Shown here: positions 35,641 to 43,852 of the stretch, piece by piece | How positions within the stretch are numbered: position 1 is the first letter of the stretch | Layout of the letters: every line of letters begins with the position of its first letter | Assembly (NCBI RefSeq): GCF_008974265.1 | Contig: NZ_BKZW01000001.1 | Location: forward strand, 3,286,001 to 3,350,000 | Source: Dictyobacter vulcani | GTDB taxonomy: Bacteria > Chloroflexota > Ktedonobacteria > Ktedonobacterales > Ktedonobacteraceae | Direction of reading: 5' to 3' | DNA: 64,000 nt | Made by a program: the position numbers and the translations under genes | Notes under the pieces: model-generated | Told to the model about the DNA's origin: nothing | Databases searched by the model: none | The model's input: only the letters and a program-made list of their open reading frames with translations

Positions 35641-36267
35641 TTAGGTCAGACGATAATTACGTGGTAAAAGTTCCTGATGTTGCTGCAAATACGTACGCAT
35701 TCGGGCGCGTCCCCGCGAAAGGCGTGAGCGGACCGTACCGAGGTTGGTCTCCATAGCCTGTGCGACCTCTTCATAGGAAAGGCCCTGGATATCGTAGAGA
35801 ACAACCGCCGTGCGTTGTTCCAGGGGAAGTTCTCTCAGGCCACGTTGAATGATTTCCTGGAGTTCCATGGTCAGCATCGCTTCCTCGGGATTCCCTTCGG
35901 GACCGGTCAGGATCAGTGTCTCAAGCGCACTAAAATTACGAGGTTCCTCCTCGTTGGTCAGCATGTCAAGCGAGGACGTGGGATGGCGTTGAACGCGACG
36001 CCAATGATCGCAGGCCTGATTAGAGCCGATACGCAGGAGCCAGGCGCGAAAGGAAGAGCCACCTCGATAGGAGCGAATGGCCTTGAAGGCAGCGATAAAT
36101 GCATCCTGTGTCACATCCGCTGCGGTATCGCTGTCGCCAAGCATACGGAAGACAGTACCATACATTATCTGTTGATACTGTTGGATAAGCTGATTAAATG
36201 CTTCGACATCTCCATGCTGGCTACGGGCGATGAGCTTTTCCTCTTCGTCGCGCGCGAGCTTGTCCAT
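35641..36267 (-). CDS. ECF RNA polymerase sigma factor
   Basis: 208 aa from ATG 36267 (GAGG six bases upstream). Region 2: FNQLIQQYQQIMYGTVFRMLGDSDTAADVTQDAFIAAF, with the GSSFRAWLLRIGSNQACDHWRR -10-binding segment. Region 4: LPLEQRTAVVLYDIQGLSYEEVAQAMETNLGTVRSRLSRGR. Similar to SigW/SigE-type ECF factors released upon envelope stress. The anti-sigma gene follows 76 bp downstream, so the pair forms a membrane-signalling switch. Confidence 0.92.
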   Translation of the reverse strand: MDKLARDEEEKLIARSQHGDVEAFNQLIQQYQQIMYGTVFRMLGDSDTAADVTQDAFIAAFKAIRSYRGGSSFRAWLLRIGSNQACDHWRRVQRHPTSSLDMLTNEEEPRNFSALETLILTGPEGNPEEAMLTMELQEIIQRGLRELPLEQRTAVVLYDIQGLSYEEVAQAMETNLGTVRSRLSRGRARMRTYLQQHQELLPRNYRLT

Positions 36268-36377
36268 ATATGGCCTCACTTATTGCTATTTGCGCTAGTG
36301 TACCATATTTTACGTGTTACGGCTATAATCCTGATAAATATGCCTCTATTTTACAGGAGTAGCAAACTATGAAAAAG

Positions 36378-36424
36378 CAATCGTGAACGCCGCTTACTCG
36401 CGGCTAGCTGCGCTCACACGATTG
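36378..36424. repeat. 47-bp palindromic repeat, family C
   Basis: AAAAAG then CAATCGTGAACGCCGCTTAC ... CACACGATTG. It is the inverted orientation of the 8844 copy and differs from the 51575 copy at only a few positions. Confidence 0.8.
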
Positions 36425-36488
36425 AACAGCAGGCCATACGCTCGAAACGAATTTTGGAGCAAAGCTCAGGGTCGTTAGCTAGCTGACA

Positions 36489-36517
36489 TGACATGCTTCA
36501 AGGGGGTACGGTATAAT
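36489..36517 (+). promoter_or_regulatory. sigma-70 promoter of citrate synthase
   Basis: TGACAT (36489-36494), 17-bp spacer, perfect TATAAT (36512-36517). Predicted transcription start near 36524, leaving a leader of about 135 nt before ATG 36660. Confidence 0.7.
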
Positions 36518-36659
36518 AGCAACGAACGACCAGCAATGAATAACACATGTGTGCTTCACTGTGGAAGTGCAATATGGAGCCTCTTTTTTTATCTGTACGA
36601 ACTGAGGCTGTGTTCATTCTAACAGTATTGAAGCTGCTATCTCCCATGGAGGATCTTCT

Positions 36660-37784
36660 ATGCCGACCACTACAGATGGCCTTGAGGACATCGTAGCAAC
36701 CCATTCTCGGATCTGCGATCTGGATGGCAAACTGGGTAAGTTGACGTATTATGGCGTCGATATCCACGACCTGGCCCAAAATTCTTCCTTTGAAGAAACT
36801 GCCTATCTTTTGTGGAATGGTGTTTTGCCAACCCGAGCTCAATTGGATGAGCTAAAGTTGCGTTTGCAGGCCCACCGTGTTCTCCCCGAACAAATTCTTG
36901 AGCTAATGCATCTGCTCCCAAAAACCACGACGCCCATGGATGTGCTGCGGACTTCAGTCTCGGCACTCTCTGCCTTTGATGGCAACCTGACTGATACGTC
37001 GCCCGAGGCCAATCATCGCCGCGCTGAGCGCCTGACGGCCGTGATGCCCACAATTGTGGCGGGCTGGGAACAGATCCGCCATGGGCGTGCGCCGATCACA
37101 CCTCTGACGGATCATGATCACGCAACAAACTTTCTGTATATGCTGACCGGTAAGATGCCGGATAGTTATACCGCTCATGTATTGGATGTAGCGCTGATCC
37201 TGCATGCCGACCATGAACTGAACGCCTCGACCTTCGCGGCCCGCGTTACCGCGGCCACCCTGGCTGATATGTACGCAGCGATCGTCTCGGCGGTCGGCAC
37301 ATTATCAGGACCTCTCCATGGCGGTGCGAACGAGCAGGTAATTCGGATGTTACTGCGCATTGGCGAACTCGACAAGGCTGAGACCTATATCAAAGAGGCC
37401 CTGGCCCGCAAAGACCGTATCATGGGCTTTGGTCATCGCGTCTATCGGACCGAGGATCCACGCGCCAATTATCTGCGTGAGATTTCGCGGGAACTGGGGA
37501 AGCGTACCGGGGATAGTACCTGGTTTGATATTTCAGAGGTGGTAGCGCGGGTCGTCAAAGAGCAGAAGGGCCTGTACTCCAACGTCGATTTCTATTCGGC
37601 GTCCGTCTACTACATGATCGGTATGCCCATCGACCTGGACACACCTATTTTCGCTTGTAGCCGTGTCTCCGGCTGGACCGCCCATGTGCTGGAGCAATAT
37701 GCCCACAATCGGCTTATCCGCCCACGTGCCGAGTATGAAGGTCCAAAAAATACGCCATATGTAGCTGTGGATCAACGCGGCTAA
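36660..37784 (+). CDS. citrate synthase family protein
   Basis: 374 aa, the compact bacterial/archaeal type. Condenses acetyl-CoA with oxaloacetate (or propionyl-CoA in 2-methylcitrate paralogues). Catalytic His regions are present: DHELNASTFAARV, GPLHGGANEQVI (His) and GFGHRVYRTEDPRA (His, Arg), and the Asp in GLYSNVDFYSASVYYMIGMP. GGAGGAT precedes ATG 36660. The N-terminus shows the DIHDLAQNSSFEETAYLLWNG lid helix. Which of citrate or methylcitrate synthase it is cannot be decided from motifs. Confidence 0.92.
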   Translation: MPTTTDGLEDIVATHSRICDLDGKLGKLTYYGVDIHDLAQNSSFEETAYLLWNGVLPTRAQLDELKLRLQAHRVLPEQILELMHLLPKTTTPMDVLRTSVSALSAFDGNLTDTSPEANHRRAERLTAVMPTIVAGWEQIRHGRAPITPLTDHDHATNFLYMLTGKMPDSYTAHVLDVALILHADHELNASTFAARVTAATLADMYAAIVSAVGTLSGPLHGGANEQVIRMLLRIGELDKAETYIKEALARKDRIMGFGHRVYRTEDPRANYLREISRELGKRTGDSTWFDISEVVARVVKEQKGLYSNVDFYSASVYYMIGMPIDLDTPIFACSRVSGWTAHVLEQYAHNRLIRPRAEYEGPKNTPYVAVDQRG

Positions 37785-37817
37785 TACATCCGCAAGAAAA
37801 GATGAGAGGTGCACTGC

Positions 37818-39734
37818 CTATGGAAGTAGGCGCTGCACCTCTTGTTTCATTTCCTGGTAGTTGCGGTAGCGCAGGTTGGCGTCTTCGCTGAGTGCACGAC
37901 TAAGGATGCGTTCCAGGGCCGGCGAGACGTTGGGATTGAGGAGCCGGACGGGTGGATAGGCTGGATAATGTGGGGGCGCGACATTACTGAGCGCGTGATG
38001 CATGCTGGCGGCCAGCGCATAGATACACGTGCGCTGATCATAAACTCTGTCCTGAATAGGCAGGTATGGTGAAATCGCGAGCTTGCGGGTGGTACGGCGG
38101 CCGCGCTGGTGGCGTTGAGGATCTTTGGGTGGTGGTGGCGGTGGGATCTGGAATCCTGTCAGAAAGACACGGTTGCGCTGGACCTCGATCAGGATATTGG
38201 CAGGCGAGATATCATAGTGGCGGATGATTGGTTTTTGTTGTTCCAGGGTAATCAAGATATTCAGCAGGCTATTCAGATAACTGATAGCTTCCTGTTCTGG
38301 TAAAGGGCGCAGGAGCTTTTCGATACGTTCAGCCAGACTCTCGCTGTCGATATAATTCAAGACCGCATAATAATGTCTGCCCTCCGCAAAGCGATCCAGT
38401 ATTCTGGGCAGCAAGGGATGGCGCAGGCGAGCCAGCGGAGCGGTGGCTTGATCATAGTAGGCAACATCGTGGGCACGCTGTGTGAGCGGACTATCAGTGC
38501 ATTCCCAGCGCTTCAAAATCACGCGCTGGCCATTGTTTCGGCTATCCACGGCGACAGCGGTCATAATCCCGGTCTCCTCGGTCTGTCTGAGGAGGCGAGT
38601 GAGGGTATAGCGTCCCTGGCGAATAGTGGTGCCGATCAAGGGACTGCTAGAGAGTTTGAGTGAAGGAAGCGTGAGTCGACCGCATTTAGAGCAACAACGT
38701 TGTCCAAAGCGTACCGGTGCATCACAGTATTGACAGTAGCGATCATCATAGTCCGCACCACAATGGGTACAGCGGCGTGCCCCGGTACGGTTCTGCTGAC
38801 CACAGCGCTGACAGACATAGCGCTGCTGGGCAACCGTCACGGCCTGTGTATAATGATCCGCGAATTCAATGATGCTGGGATAGCGCTGACGATAATCCTT
38901 GGCCAGGGCGCGCTGCAAAACGGCCCAGACCTCGACCGGAATGCGTGGATTCCATTGCTGTGGCGACGGCGGTGGCTCCTTTATATGAGCCTTCCACGTA
39001 TCCTCTAACTGACGATACACAAAAGGTGGACGACCACTCAAAAGCTCATAGCAGCAAACCGCCAGTGCATATTGATCCGAATCGCGTCGTGGTGCCCCCT
39101 GCCACTGTTCAGGCGGCATATAGGCCGCGGTCCCTGTGATCTCTCCCAGTGAGGCATGTGTCTGCATCCCAAGATAATAGGCCGTACCGAAGTCCGCCAG
39201 CAAGATCTGACCATTGCGCCCGATCAAGAGGTTACCCGGCTTGATATCCTGATGGACCAGGCCATTTTCATGGACATAGCGCAAGGCATCCGCTATTTGT
39301 TGCACATATGGCACCAACTCCTCCGCAAACGTCTGACGCCGGCTCCCATCGGGACGGCGAAAAAGATTATTGATAGTCTGCGGAGCATATTCCATCACAA
39401 AATATGGCTGACCACTCCCAGCAATCTGCCCAAAGTTATAGATTGGCAAAATATTAGGATGCTGCATCGTCGCGATCCGCCGGGCCTCCTGAAAAAAGCT
39501 GGCTTGCGCTTTCGAGGTAAATTGATCTCTGCGCAGGACCTTTAAAGCCAGGATACGGCTGAGTGGATTAGGCTCACGAACTTTATATACGTAGCCATAG
39601 CTACCGGCACCAATAAAGTCCATAACCTCATACATACCGATCTGTGCACCCTGCACCAGGAAATCACAAAAATGACACCCTACCGTGCCATTGGGATTGT
39701 CATGTGTGCTATGTGGATTAAGACAGCGGGCCAA
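37818..39734 (-). CDS. Ser/Thr protein kinase with zinc ribbon and C-terminal pseudokinase
   Basis: 638 aa from TTG 39734 (AGGA eight bases upstream). An N-terminal Cys cluster (Cys4, Cys20, Cys23) precedes kinase domain 1: GAGSYGYVYK, Lys65, VHQDIKPGN (catalytic Asp) and LADFGTA. A double zinc ribbon follows (CQRCGQQN..CTHCG, CQYCD..CSKCG). Domain 2 has a kinase-like fold with RHYDISPANIL, but the DFG region reads LTGFQ, so it lacks the metal-binding Asp and is probably a pseudokinase. No TM segment; cytosolic. It converges with citrate synthase (33-bp gap). Confidence 0.88.
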   Translation of the reverse strand: MARCLNPHSTHDNPNGTVGCHFCDFLVQGAQIGMYEVMDFIGAGSYGYVYKVREPNPLSRILALKVLRRDQFTSKAQASFFQEARRIATMQHPNILPIYNFGQIAGSGQPYFVMEYAPQTINNLFRRPDGSRRQTFAEELVPYVQQIADALRYVHENGLVHQDIKPGNLLIGRNGQILLADFGTAYYLGMQTHASLGEITGTAAYMPPEQWQGAPRRDSDQYALAVCCYELLSGRPPFVYRQLEDTWKAHIKEPPPSPQQWNPRIPVEVWAVLQRALAKDYRQRYPSIIEFADHYTQAVTVAQQRYVCQRCGQQNRTGARRCTHCGADYDDRYCQYCDAPVRFGQRCCSKCGRLTLPSLKLSSSPLIGTTIRQGRYTLTRLLRQTEETGIMTAVAVDSRNNGQRVILKRWECTDSPLTQRAHDVAYYDQATAPLARLRHPLLPRILDRFAEGRHYYAVLNYIDSESLAERIEKLLRPLPEQEAISYLNSLLNILITLEQQKPIIRHYDISPANILIEVQRNRVFLTGFQIPPPPPPKDPQRHQRGRRTTRKLAISPYLPIQDRVYDQRTCIYALAASMHHALSNVAPPHYPAYPPVRLLNPNVSPALERILSRALSEDANLRYRNYQEMKQEVQRLLP

Positions 39735-39954
39735 GTCGTTTATCCTACCCCTTCTGCATAGAATGAGTTGCGCCGAGAAAAAGAGTCAACCTCTCACAGT
39801 CATATACGTCCAGCGCGGGCCCGGGTTACGCTTTCCTCGCAACGCAGTATATTTTCACTAGTGTATAGAGTGCCACGGTGAGCGGCTTTTCAGCGTATCA
39901 CAAGTGTGAATATGTCCATCCTATCTTAATGGTAACAGGAAAAGAGGTAGTGTG

Positions 39955-40665
39955 ATGATTGACCATAACGATGAGAATTACGTCAGTAATGCCACCGATG
40001 CCGATAATCAGGGACAACTGGTGCGTATCGGTGCAGAGGCCGTCTATCTGAACGGCATTTTACAGATTCCCCGGGATGCCCGTGGCTTAATTATCCTGGC
40101 CCACGGAATAGAAGATCCTGAACAGCATCCCCATCAGAATGTGCTTGTTCTGGCCTCAGCGTTTCGAGAACACGGTCTGGCCACATTACAAGTAGATCTC
40201 TTCTCCAGCGACGAAATAGCCCTGGATGAGCGCACCGACTTTTTCCGCCAGAACATCGAGATCATGCAGCAGCGGCTGGTTGGGACCGCCGAATGGTTCC
40301 TGGAGAATCCTTCGACCGAGAATCTTTCAATCGGGTACTTTGGCATCAACGAAGTCGGGGCTGCCGCCATCGCTGCTGCGGCCGCACGACCAGATATTGC
40401 CGCTGCCGTGGTCGCGGTCGGCAACGTTGGCGACCTGGCCAACCAGTACGTGGCTCGTGATCTGGCTCCCACACTCTTGCTGGCAGCGGAAGGTGATAGC
40501 GTCACCGTCAGCAACCATACGCAACTACTGGACCAGTTGACAGGCGAGAAGAAAAGCGAAGTGGTCGCCGGCACAGCCAATCTATTCGAAAACGAGCATA
40601 CCTTCAGCGAAGTCACCCGCCTCGTTGGTGGCTGGTTTTCCCACTGGCTGGTCCCAATCGTCTAA
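39955..40665 (+). CDS. alpha/beta hydrolase-like protein lacking a canonical nucleophile
   Basis: 236 aa; ATG 39955 with AGAGGT upstream. Dienelactone-hydrolase-like fold: GLIILAHGIEDPEQHPHQN (oxyanion region), ATLQVDLFSSDE, a nucleophile-elbow position reading GYFGINEVGAAA, and late Asp (AAEGDSVTV) and His (ENEHTFSE) positions. Relatives have GxSxG at the elbow; here Asn-Glu replaces Ser, so hydrolase activity is doubtful. Soluble, no signal peptide. Shares a bidirectional terminator with the molbindin gene. Confidence 0.7.
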   Translation: MIDHNDENYVSNATDADNQGQLVRIGAEAVYLNGILQIPRDARGLIILAHGIEDPEQHPHQNVLVLASAFREHGLATLQVDLFSSDEIALDERTDFFRQNIEIMQQRLVGTAEWFLENPSTENLSIGYFGINEVGAAAIAAAAARPDIAAAVVAVGNVGDLANQYVARDLAPTLLLAAEGDSVTVSNHTQLLDQLTGEKKSEVVAGTANLFENEHTFSEVTRLVGGWFSHWLVPIV

Positions 40666-40677
40666 GCGCAGACAAAT

Positions 40678-40713
40678 AGAGGCACCCAACGGTTTCATCA
40701 GTTGGATGCCTCT
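40678..40713. terminator. bidirectional intrinsic terminator
   Basis: AGAGGCACCCAAC paired with GTTGGATGCCTCT (one mismatch), 10-nt loop, between two converging genes. Confidence 0.75.
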
Positions 40714-40739
40714 AAAACGCAGATCATGTCTAGGAAACA

Positions 40740-40949
40740 TTATCCCTTGCCCAGCATGACCTCAGTAGATTTGATAATGGCAACGATCGGATCGCCGCTT
40801 TTCAACTGTAACGACTCCGCTGAAGTGCGCGTGATTGCTGAGACAATCTCCTGACCGTCTGCCAGTGCCACCACCACCTCCGCCATCACACTTCCCAACT
40901 TCACTGATTGCACAGTCCCCTTAAGCTGATTTCGGGCACTAATTTGCAT
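40740..40949 (-). CDS. molbindin (TOBE/Mop domain protein)
   Basis: 69 aa from MQISARNQLKGTV (ATG 40949, GAGGAG six bases upstream). The Mop pattern is complete: SARNQLKGTVQSVKLGSVMAEV, VALADGQEIVSAITRTSAESL, LKSGDPIVAIIKSTEVML. Hexameric molbindins store or buffer molybdate in the cytosol. It links to mobA at the start of the window as a molybdenum theme, though the genes are not adjacent. Confidence 0.9.
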   Translation of the reverse strand: MQISARNQLKGTVQSVKLGSVMAEVVVALADGQEIVSAITRTSAESLQLKSGDPIVAIIKSTEVMLGKG

Positions 40950-41065
40950 ACAATACTCCTCATCTAACCGCAATTTCCAGGCATCTATGGCATCAAAATA
41001 ACCATTCTCTTCTGATTGTACGAAATCCTTCTAAAAGAACGTGGGACGGTCGTAGCCTTCATGGT

Positions 41066-41504
41066 TAATAATTTTCACTTAAGCACTTTTGTGGTTGCAA
41101 AAGCTGTTGTGAAAAAAAGCAGCGGATCGTCCGTCGAGTGGGCGCCACACGCGGAGGCCGGCATGCGGCGTGATGGTGGAGCGAGGGGCTCAAAGAGCAG
41201 CGCATGCCTGTGGCGCCTACACCGAGACGGATTATGGTTCGCGATCCTCTCCGAGAAGGTACGGGTAGGATCCACGCGCTCTCCCACCACGTTGCTGCGC
41301 GAGCAGGCAACGGCACACACGATCCCTGTAGGCGCCACAGCACCCACGATCCCTGTAGGCGCCACAGCACTGCGCGTCGTGCTTGCACGCTGGCCTGCGC
41401 AAACGCAGCAGTGCGGCCTCCGCGTGTGGCGCCCGCTCCACGTACACCTTGCTTGCTGGTCACGTCCAACCATCTCTCAACGTCTCGCTACGTGAAAAGT
41501 ATTA
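41066..41504. mobile_element. 439-bp MITE-like element with 11-bp target duplication
   Basis: Imperfect terminal inverted repeats TAATAATTTTCAC (left) and TAATACTTTTCAC (right, complement). It is flanked by perfect 11-bp direct repeats GCCTTCATGGT (41055-41065 and 41505-41515). Inside are nested palindromes (GGCGCCACACGCGGAGGCCG and its complement at 41422-41441) and a tandem 27-bp repeat containing CTGTAGGCGCCACAGCAC. No transposase; overlapping ORFs on both strands are by-products of the palindromes. A related 104-bp element lies at 48337-48440. Confidence 0.8.
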
Positions 41505-41533
41505 GCCTTCATGGTTGCCGCTACACCCTCCTC

Positions 41534-42238
41534 TTAATTGGAATAAAGCAAGGTCAGATCTGGATCGGTTTGTGCGAACTCTCCCATCTCAGGATAGAGC
41601 GCGAGTGCCTGTTGCAATACTGGTTTGGCTTGTTCCAGTTGGTCATGGGTAGCATAAAAGCAGGCCAGATTATACAGCATATAGCCCTTCAATGTATCGG
41701 GGACATTGGCCTCGATCACTCGATTAGCCCAGACTTCATAGGTGGTCAGTGCACCTGTAAGATCGTGGCGATCGAGCAGATAATAGCCCAGGTGAATCTG
41801 GGTATGCTCATAACAATTTCCCATGAATGCGGTGTACAGCGGCATGCCATCATGCAGCCAATCGAAGCGCCCGAAGGTGGTCAGATCTTCATCGGTAAGT
41901 TGTTCTGCGAGCGTTATCAGCCTGGTATAGACACGATCAGACTCAGCAAGGATATCAGGCCAGAGTCGATAGCGATTCTCCTCGAAAACAATAGGATTGA
42001 TCTGCTCAAAGTCTTCAGATGCTGGCTGTGTTTCCTGGCGCAGAAGTGCCTCCAACTTGAGAACGAGGCGCTGACGCCAGTAGGTCAGATGGGACACATG
42101 ATCTTTCGCGGACCAGTAGTCAGGCTTACCAATGATCGTCAGTTCAGCAGGTGGCAATTGCTGAAAAAAAGCATTTTGTTCTTTTTGTGCTTGATGGAGT
42201 AGATTGATTAGTATGGGTTTGAAGGCATGTTGAGTCAT
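41534..42238 (-). CDS. DinB/ClbS-like four-helix-bundle protein with TPR-like C-terminus
   Basis: 234 aa from ATG 42238 (AAGGAAGA seven bases upstream). The N-terminal 150 residues follow the DinB_2/ClbS pattern: LINLLHQAQKEQNAFFQQLP, WSAKDHVSHLTYWRQRLV, and AFMGNCYEHTQIHLGYYL with metal-ligand-type His residues. The last 70 residues (LKGYMLYNLACFYATHDQLEQAKPVLQQAL) form two TPR-like helical hairpins, an unusual addition. Enzymatic role unknown; family members act in thiol-transfer or colibactin-resistance-like reactions. Confidence 0.7.
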   Translation of the reverse strand: MTQHAFKPILINLLHQAQKEQNAFFQQLPPAELTIIGKPDYWSAKDHVSHLTYWRQRLVLKLEALLRQETQPASEDFEQINPIVFEENRYRLWPDILAESDRVYTRLITLAEQLTDEDLTTFGRFDWLHDGMPLYTAFMGNCYEHTQIHLGYYLLDRHDLTGALTTYEVWANRVIEANVPDTLKGYMLYNLACFYATHDQLEQAKPVLQQALALYPEMGEFAQTDPDLTLLYSN

Positions 42239-42398
42239 GGATATTCTTCCTTGCTTCTTGTGATCAAACAACAGGACATAGTCGTCCCTTCAAAGACAAA
42301 TGGGAAATTTTGAGTTGAGGAATGCACATGGAGGTGAGGAAGGCTACGTGTGTGTGGCTCGTATCCTCTAAAAGAAGCGCGGAAGTTGTGATGTGTTG

Positions 42399-42497
42399 CT
42401 AAAAGCCTGATATCACTAGTTGTATCAGCAAATCAGCAGAAGGCGCTTCTAACCTGTGAGTGCAATACCTCGTTGAAAAAATTTGCATCATCGTCAT
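42399..42497 (-). CDS. candidate 32-aa small protein
   Basis: ATG 42497 is preceded by a perfect SD (AAAGGAGGT, 7-bp spacing), the best in the neighbourhood. It encodes MTMMQIFSTRYC then a short helical, mildly hydrophobic tail (LLIQLVISGF). Too short for domain recognition. It could be a small membrane-associated peptide, a leader peptide or a secreted signal. It lies in a 432-bp gap between the DinB-like and aldo/keto reductase genes with no other supported coding sequence. Confidence 0.4.
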   Translation of the reverse strand: MTMMQIFSTRYCTHRLEAPSADLLIQLVISGF

Positions 42498-42617
42498 GTT
42501 ATACACCTCCTTTCATTAATGAAGATCTATGTAACACCGCAAGCATAGCAGAATACGTATTTATTTACAATAGTTTTCCTTCGTATAGAGTTGGCCATTT
42601 ATCTGATGATTAGAGAT

Positions 42618-42652
42618 AAAAAAGGTCCCTACACGTTTATGTGTAGAGACCT
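42618..42652 (-). terminator. intrinsic terminator of the aldo/keto reductase gene
   Basis: Minus-strand stem AGGTCTCTACAC / GTGTAGGGACCT with a 6-nt loop, followed by TTTTTT, 19 bp past the reductase stop. Confidence 0.85.
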
Positions 42653-42670
42653 TGTGGTGTATAAGTTATT

Positions 42671-43624
42671 TTAGGGGTGCTCAGCAAGGAAGTTGTTGAT
42701 CTGCTCGAGTTCGACGTCGCTGAGGCGGAACTCGGCGGCCATGATCATCTCTTCTATCTGTTCCGAACTGCGTGAACCGACAATGGCAGCAGTGACGCCA
42801 GGATTTTTAAGGGTCCAGGCGACTGCGACGACACCAGCGGTGATGTTGTGTGGGAACGCGATTTCAGAAAGCAGGTTTGCCAGTTCGAGGTTACGCGAGA
42901 GGCGTGGCTCCTGATATTCGGTATCCCGTTTGCGCCAGTCATCCTGAGGCATTTTCTCGATGCGCTCTTTGCTCATGCGACCGGTCAGCAGTCCGGATGC
43001 CATCGGCGAATAGACAATGACGCCGATATCTTTTTTCTCACAATAAGGGAGAATTTCCTTGTCTGCATCCGGATGGATCAAGGAATATGGCGGCTGCAGT
43101 GTCTCAACCGGAGCGATCTTCTCAGCGCGTTTCAATTGCTCGACATTGAAGTTCGAGACACCGATATGACGGACTTTGCCCTCTTTTTTCAGTTTGGCCA
43201 TGGCTTCCCAGCCCTCTTCGATATCTGGATCGGGGTTAGGCCAGTGCATCTGATACAGATCAATAGCTTCAACGCCCAGACGTTTTAAGCTGGCTTCACA
43301 TTCGCGGCGAATCGAGTCTGCCTTCAGTACACTGTTGACTTTACGCTTATCATCCCAGACCAGCGAACATTTGGTGAAGACATAGGGTTTCTCACGGCCC
43401 TTGATGGCCTTCCCAACAATCTCCTCAGAGTGACCAAGACCATAGACAGCCGCTGTATCGATCCAGTTGATACCCAATTCGAGACCACGTTTGATGGTCG
43501 CGATAGATTTCGTATCATCCTGGCTGCCCCACCCAAATTCCCAGTTACCGCCACCGATAGCCCAGGCTCCGATACCGACCGGGGTGATTTCCATATCTGT
43601 TTTGCCGAATTGGCGCGTATGCAT
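42671..43624 (-). CDS. aldo/keto reductase
   Basis: 317 aa (alpha/beta)8 NADPH-dependent oxidoreductase. Tetrad residues are visible: Asp in WIDTAAVYGLGHSE, Tyr in the same segment, Lys in VFTKCSLVW and His in LYQMHWPNPDPD. The NADPH-binding VGSRSSEQIEEMI motif is near the C-terminus. AAAGGA lies six to seven bases before ATG. Resembles general stress/sugar-aldehyde reductase subfamilies (AKR11/YhdN-like); substrate unknown. Confidence 0.92.
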   Translation of the reverse strand: MHTRQFGKTDMEITPVGIGAWAIGGGNWEFGWGSQDDTKSIATIKRGLELGINWIDTAAVYGLGHSEEIVGKAIKGREKPYVFTKCSLVWDDKRKVNSVLKADSIRRECEASLKRLGVEAIDLYQMHWPNPDPDIEEGWEAMAKLKKEGKVRHIGVSNFNVEQLKRAEKIAPVETLQPPYSLIHPDADKEILPYCEKKDIGVIVYSPMASGLLTGRMSKERIEKMPQDDWRKRDTEYQEPRLSRNLELANLLSEIAFPHNITAGVVAVAWTLKNPGVTAAIVGSRSSEQIEEMIMAAEFRLSDVELEQINNFLAEHP

Positions 43625-43852
43625 GCTAGATCCTTTCGTCTATCTCAATGGTAAGTGTTTGTATGTTTCTTGTTACACGTATCACTCAGCATTCAAGTGA
43701 CACTATTCAGCATTTTTGTGGTCCCTATCTGTAGTATAACGCTGGAAGCGATTTATTGGGCGCACCGGAGGAGGGCGGGTTGGTTGGGTGGTACAATGGG
43801 TGAGTTGTGGTGTTTTTTCAGGGTATTGGATGATCCATGGAGGGATTTTTTT

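Larger units (their letters stand above)
36268..36659. other. divergent intergenic region between ECF sigma factor and citrate synthase
   Basis: 392 bp holding a 47-bp family C repeat (36378-36424), a strong sigma-70 promoter (36489-36517) and a 5' untranslated region of about 135 nt before citrate synthase. No ORF supported. Confidence 0.5.

Noticed and set aside
41016..41495. Overlapping ORFs of up to 332 codons on both strands in the MITE region
   Set aside because: GC-rich palindromes remove stops in many frames; composition is not protein-like and no start has an SD.
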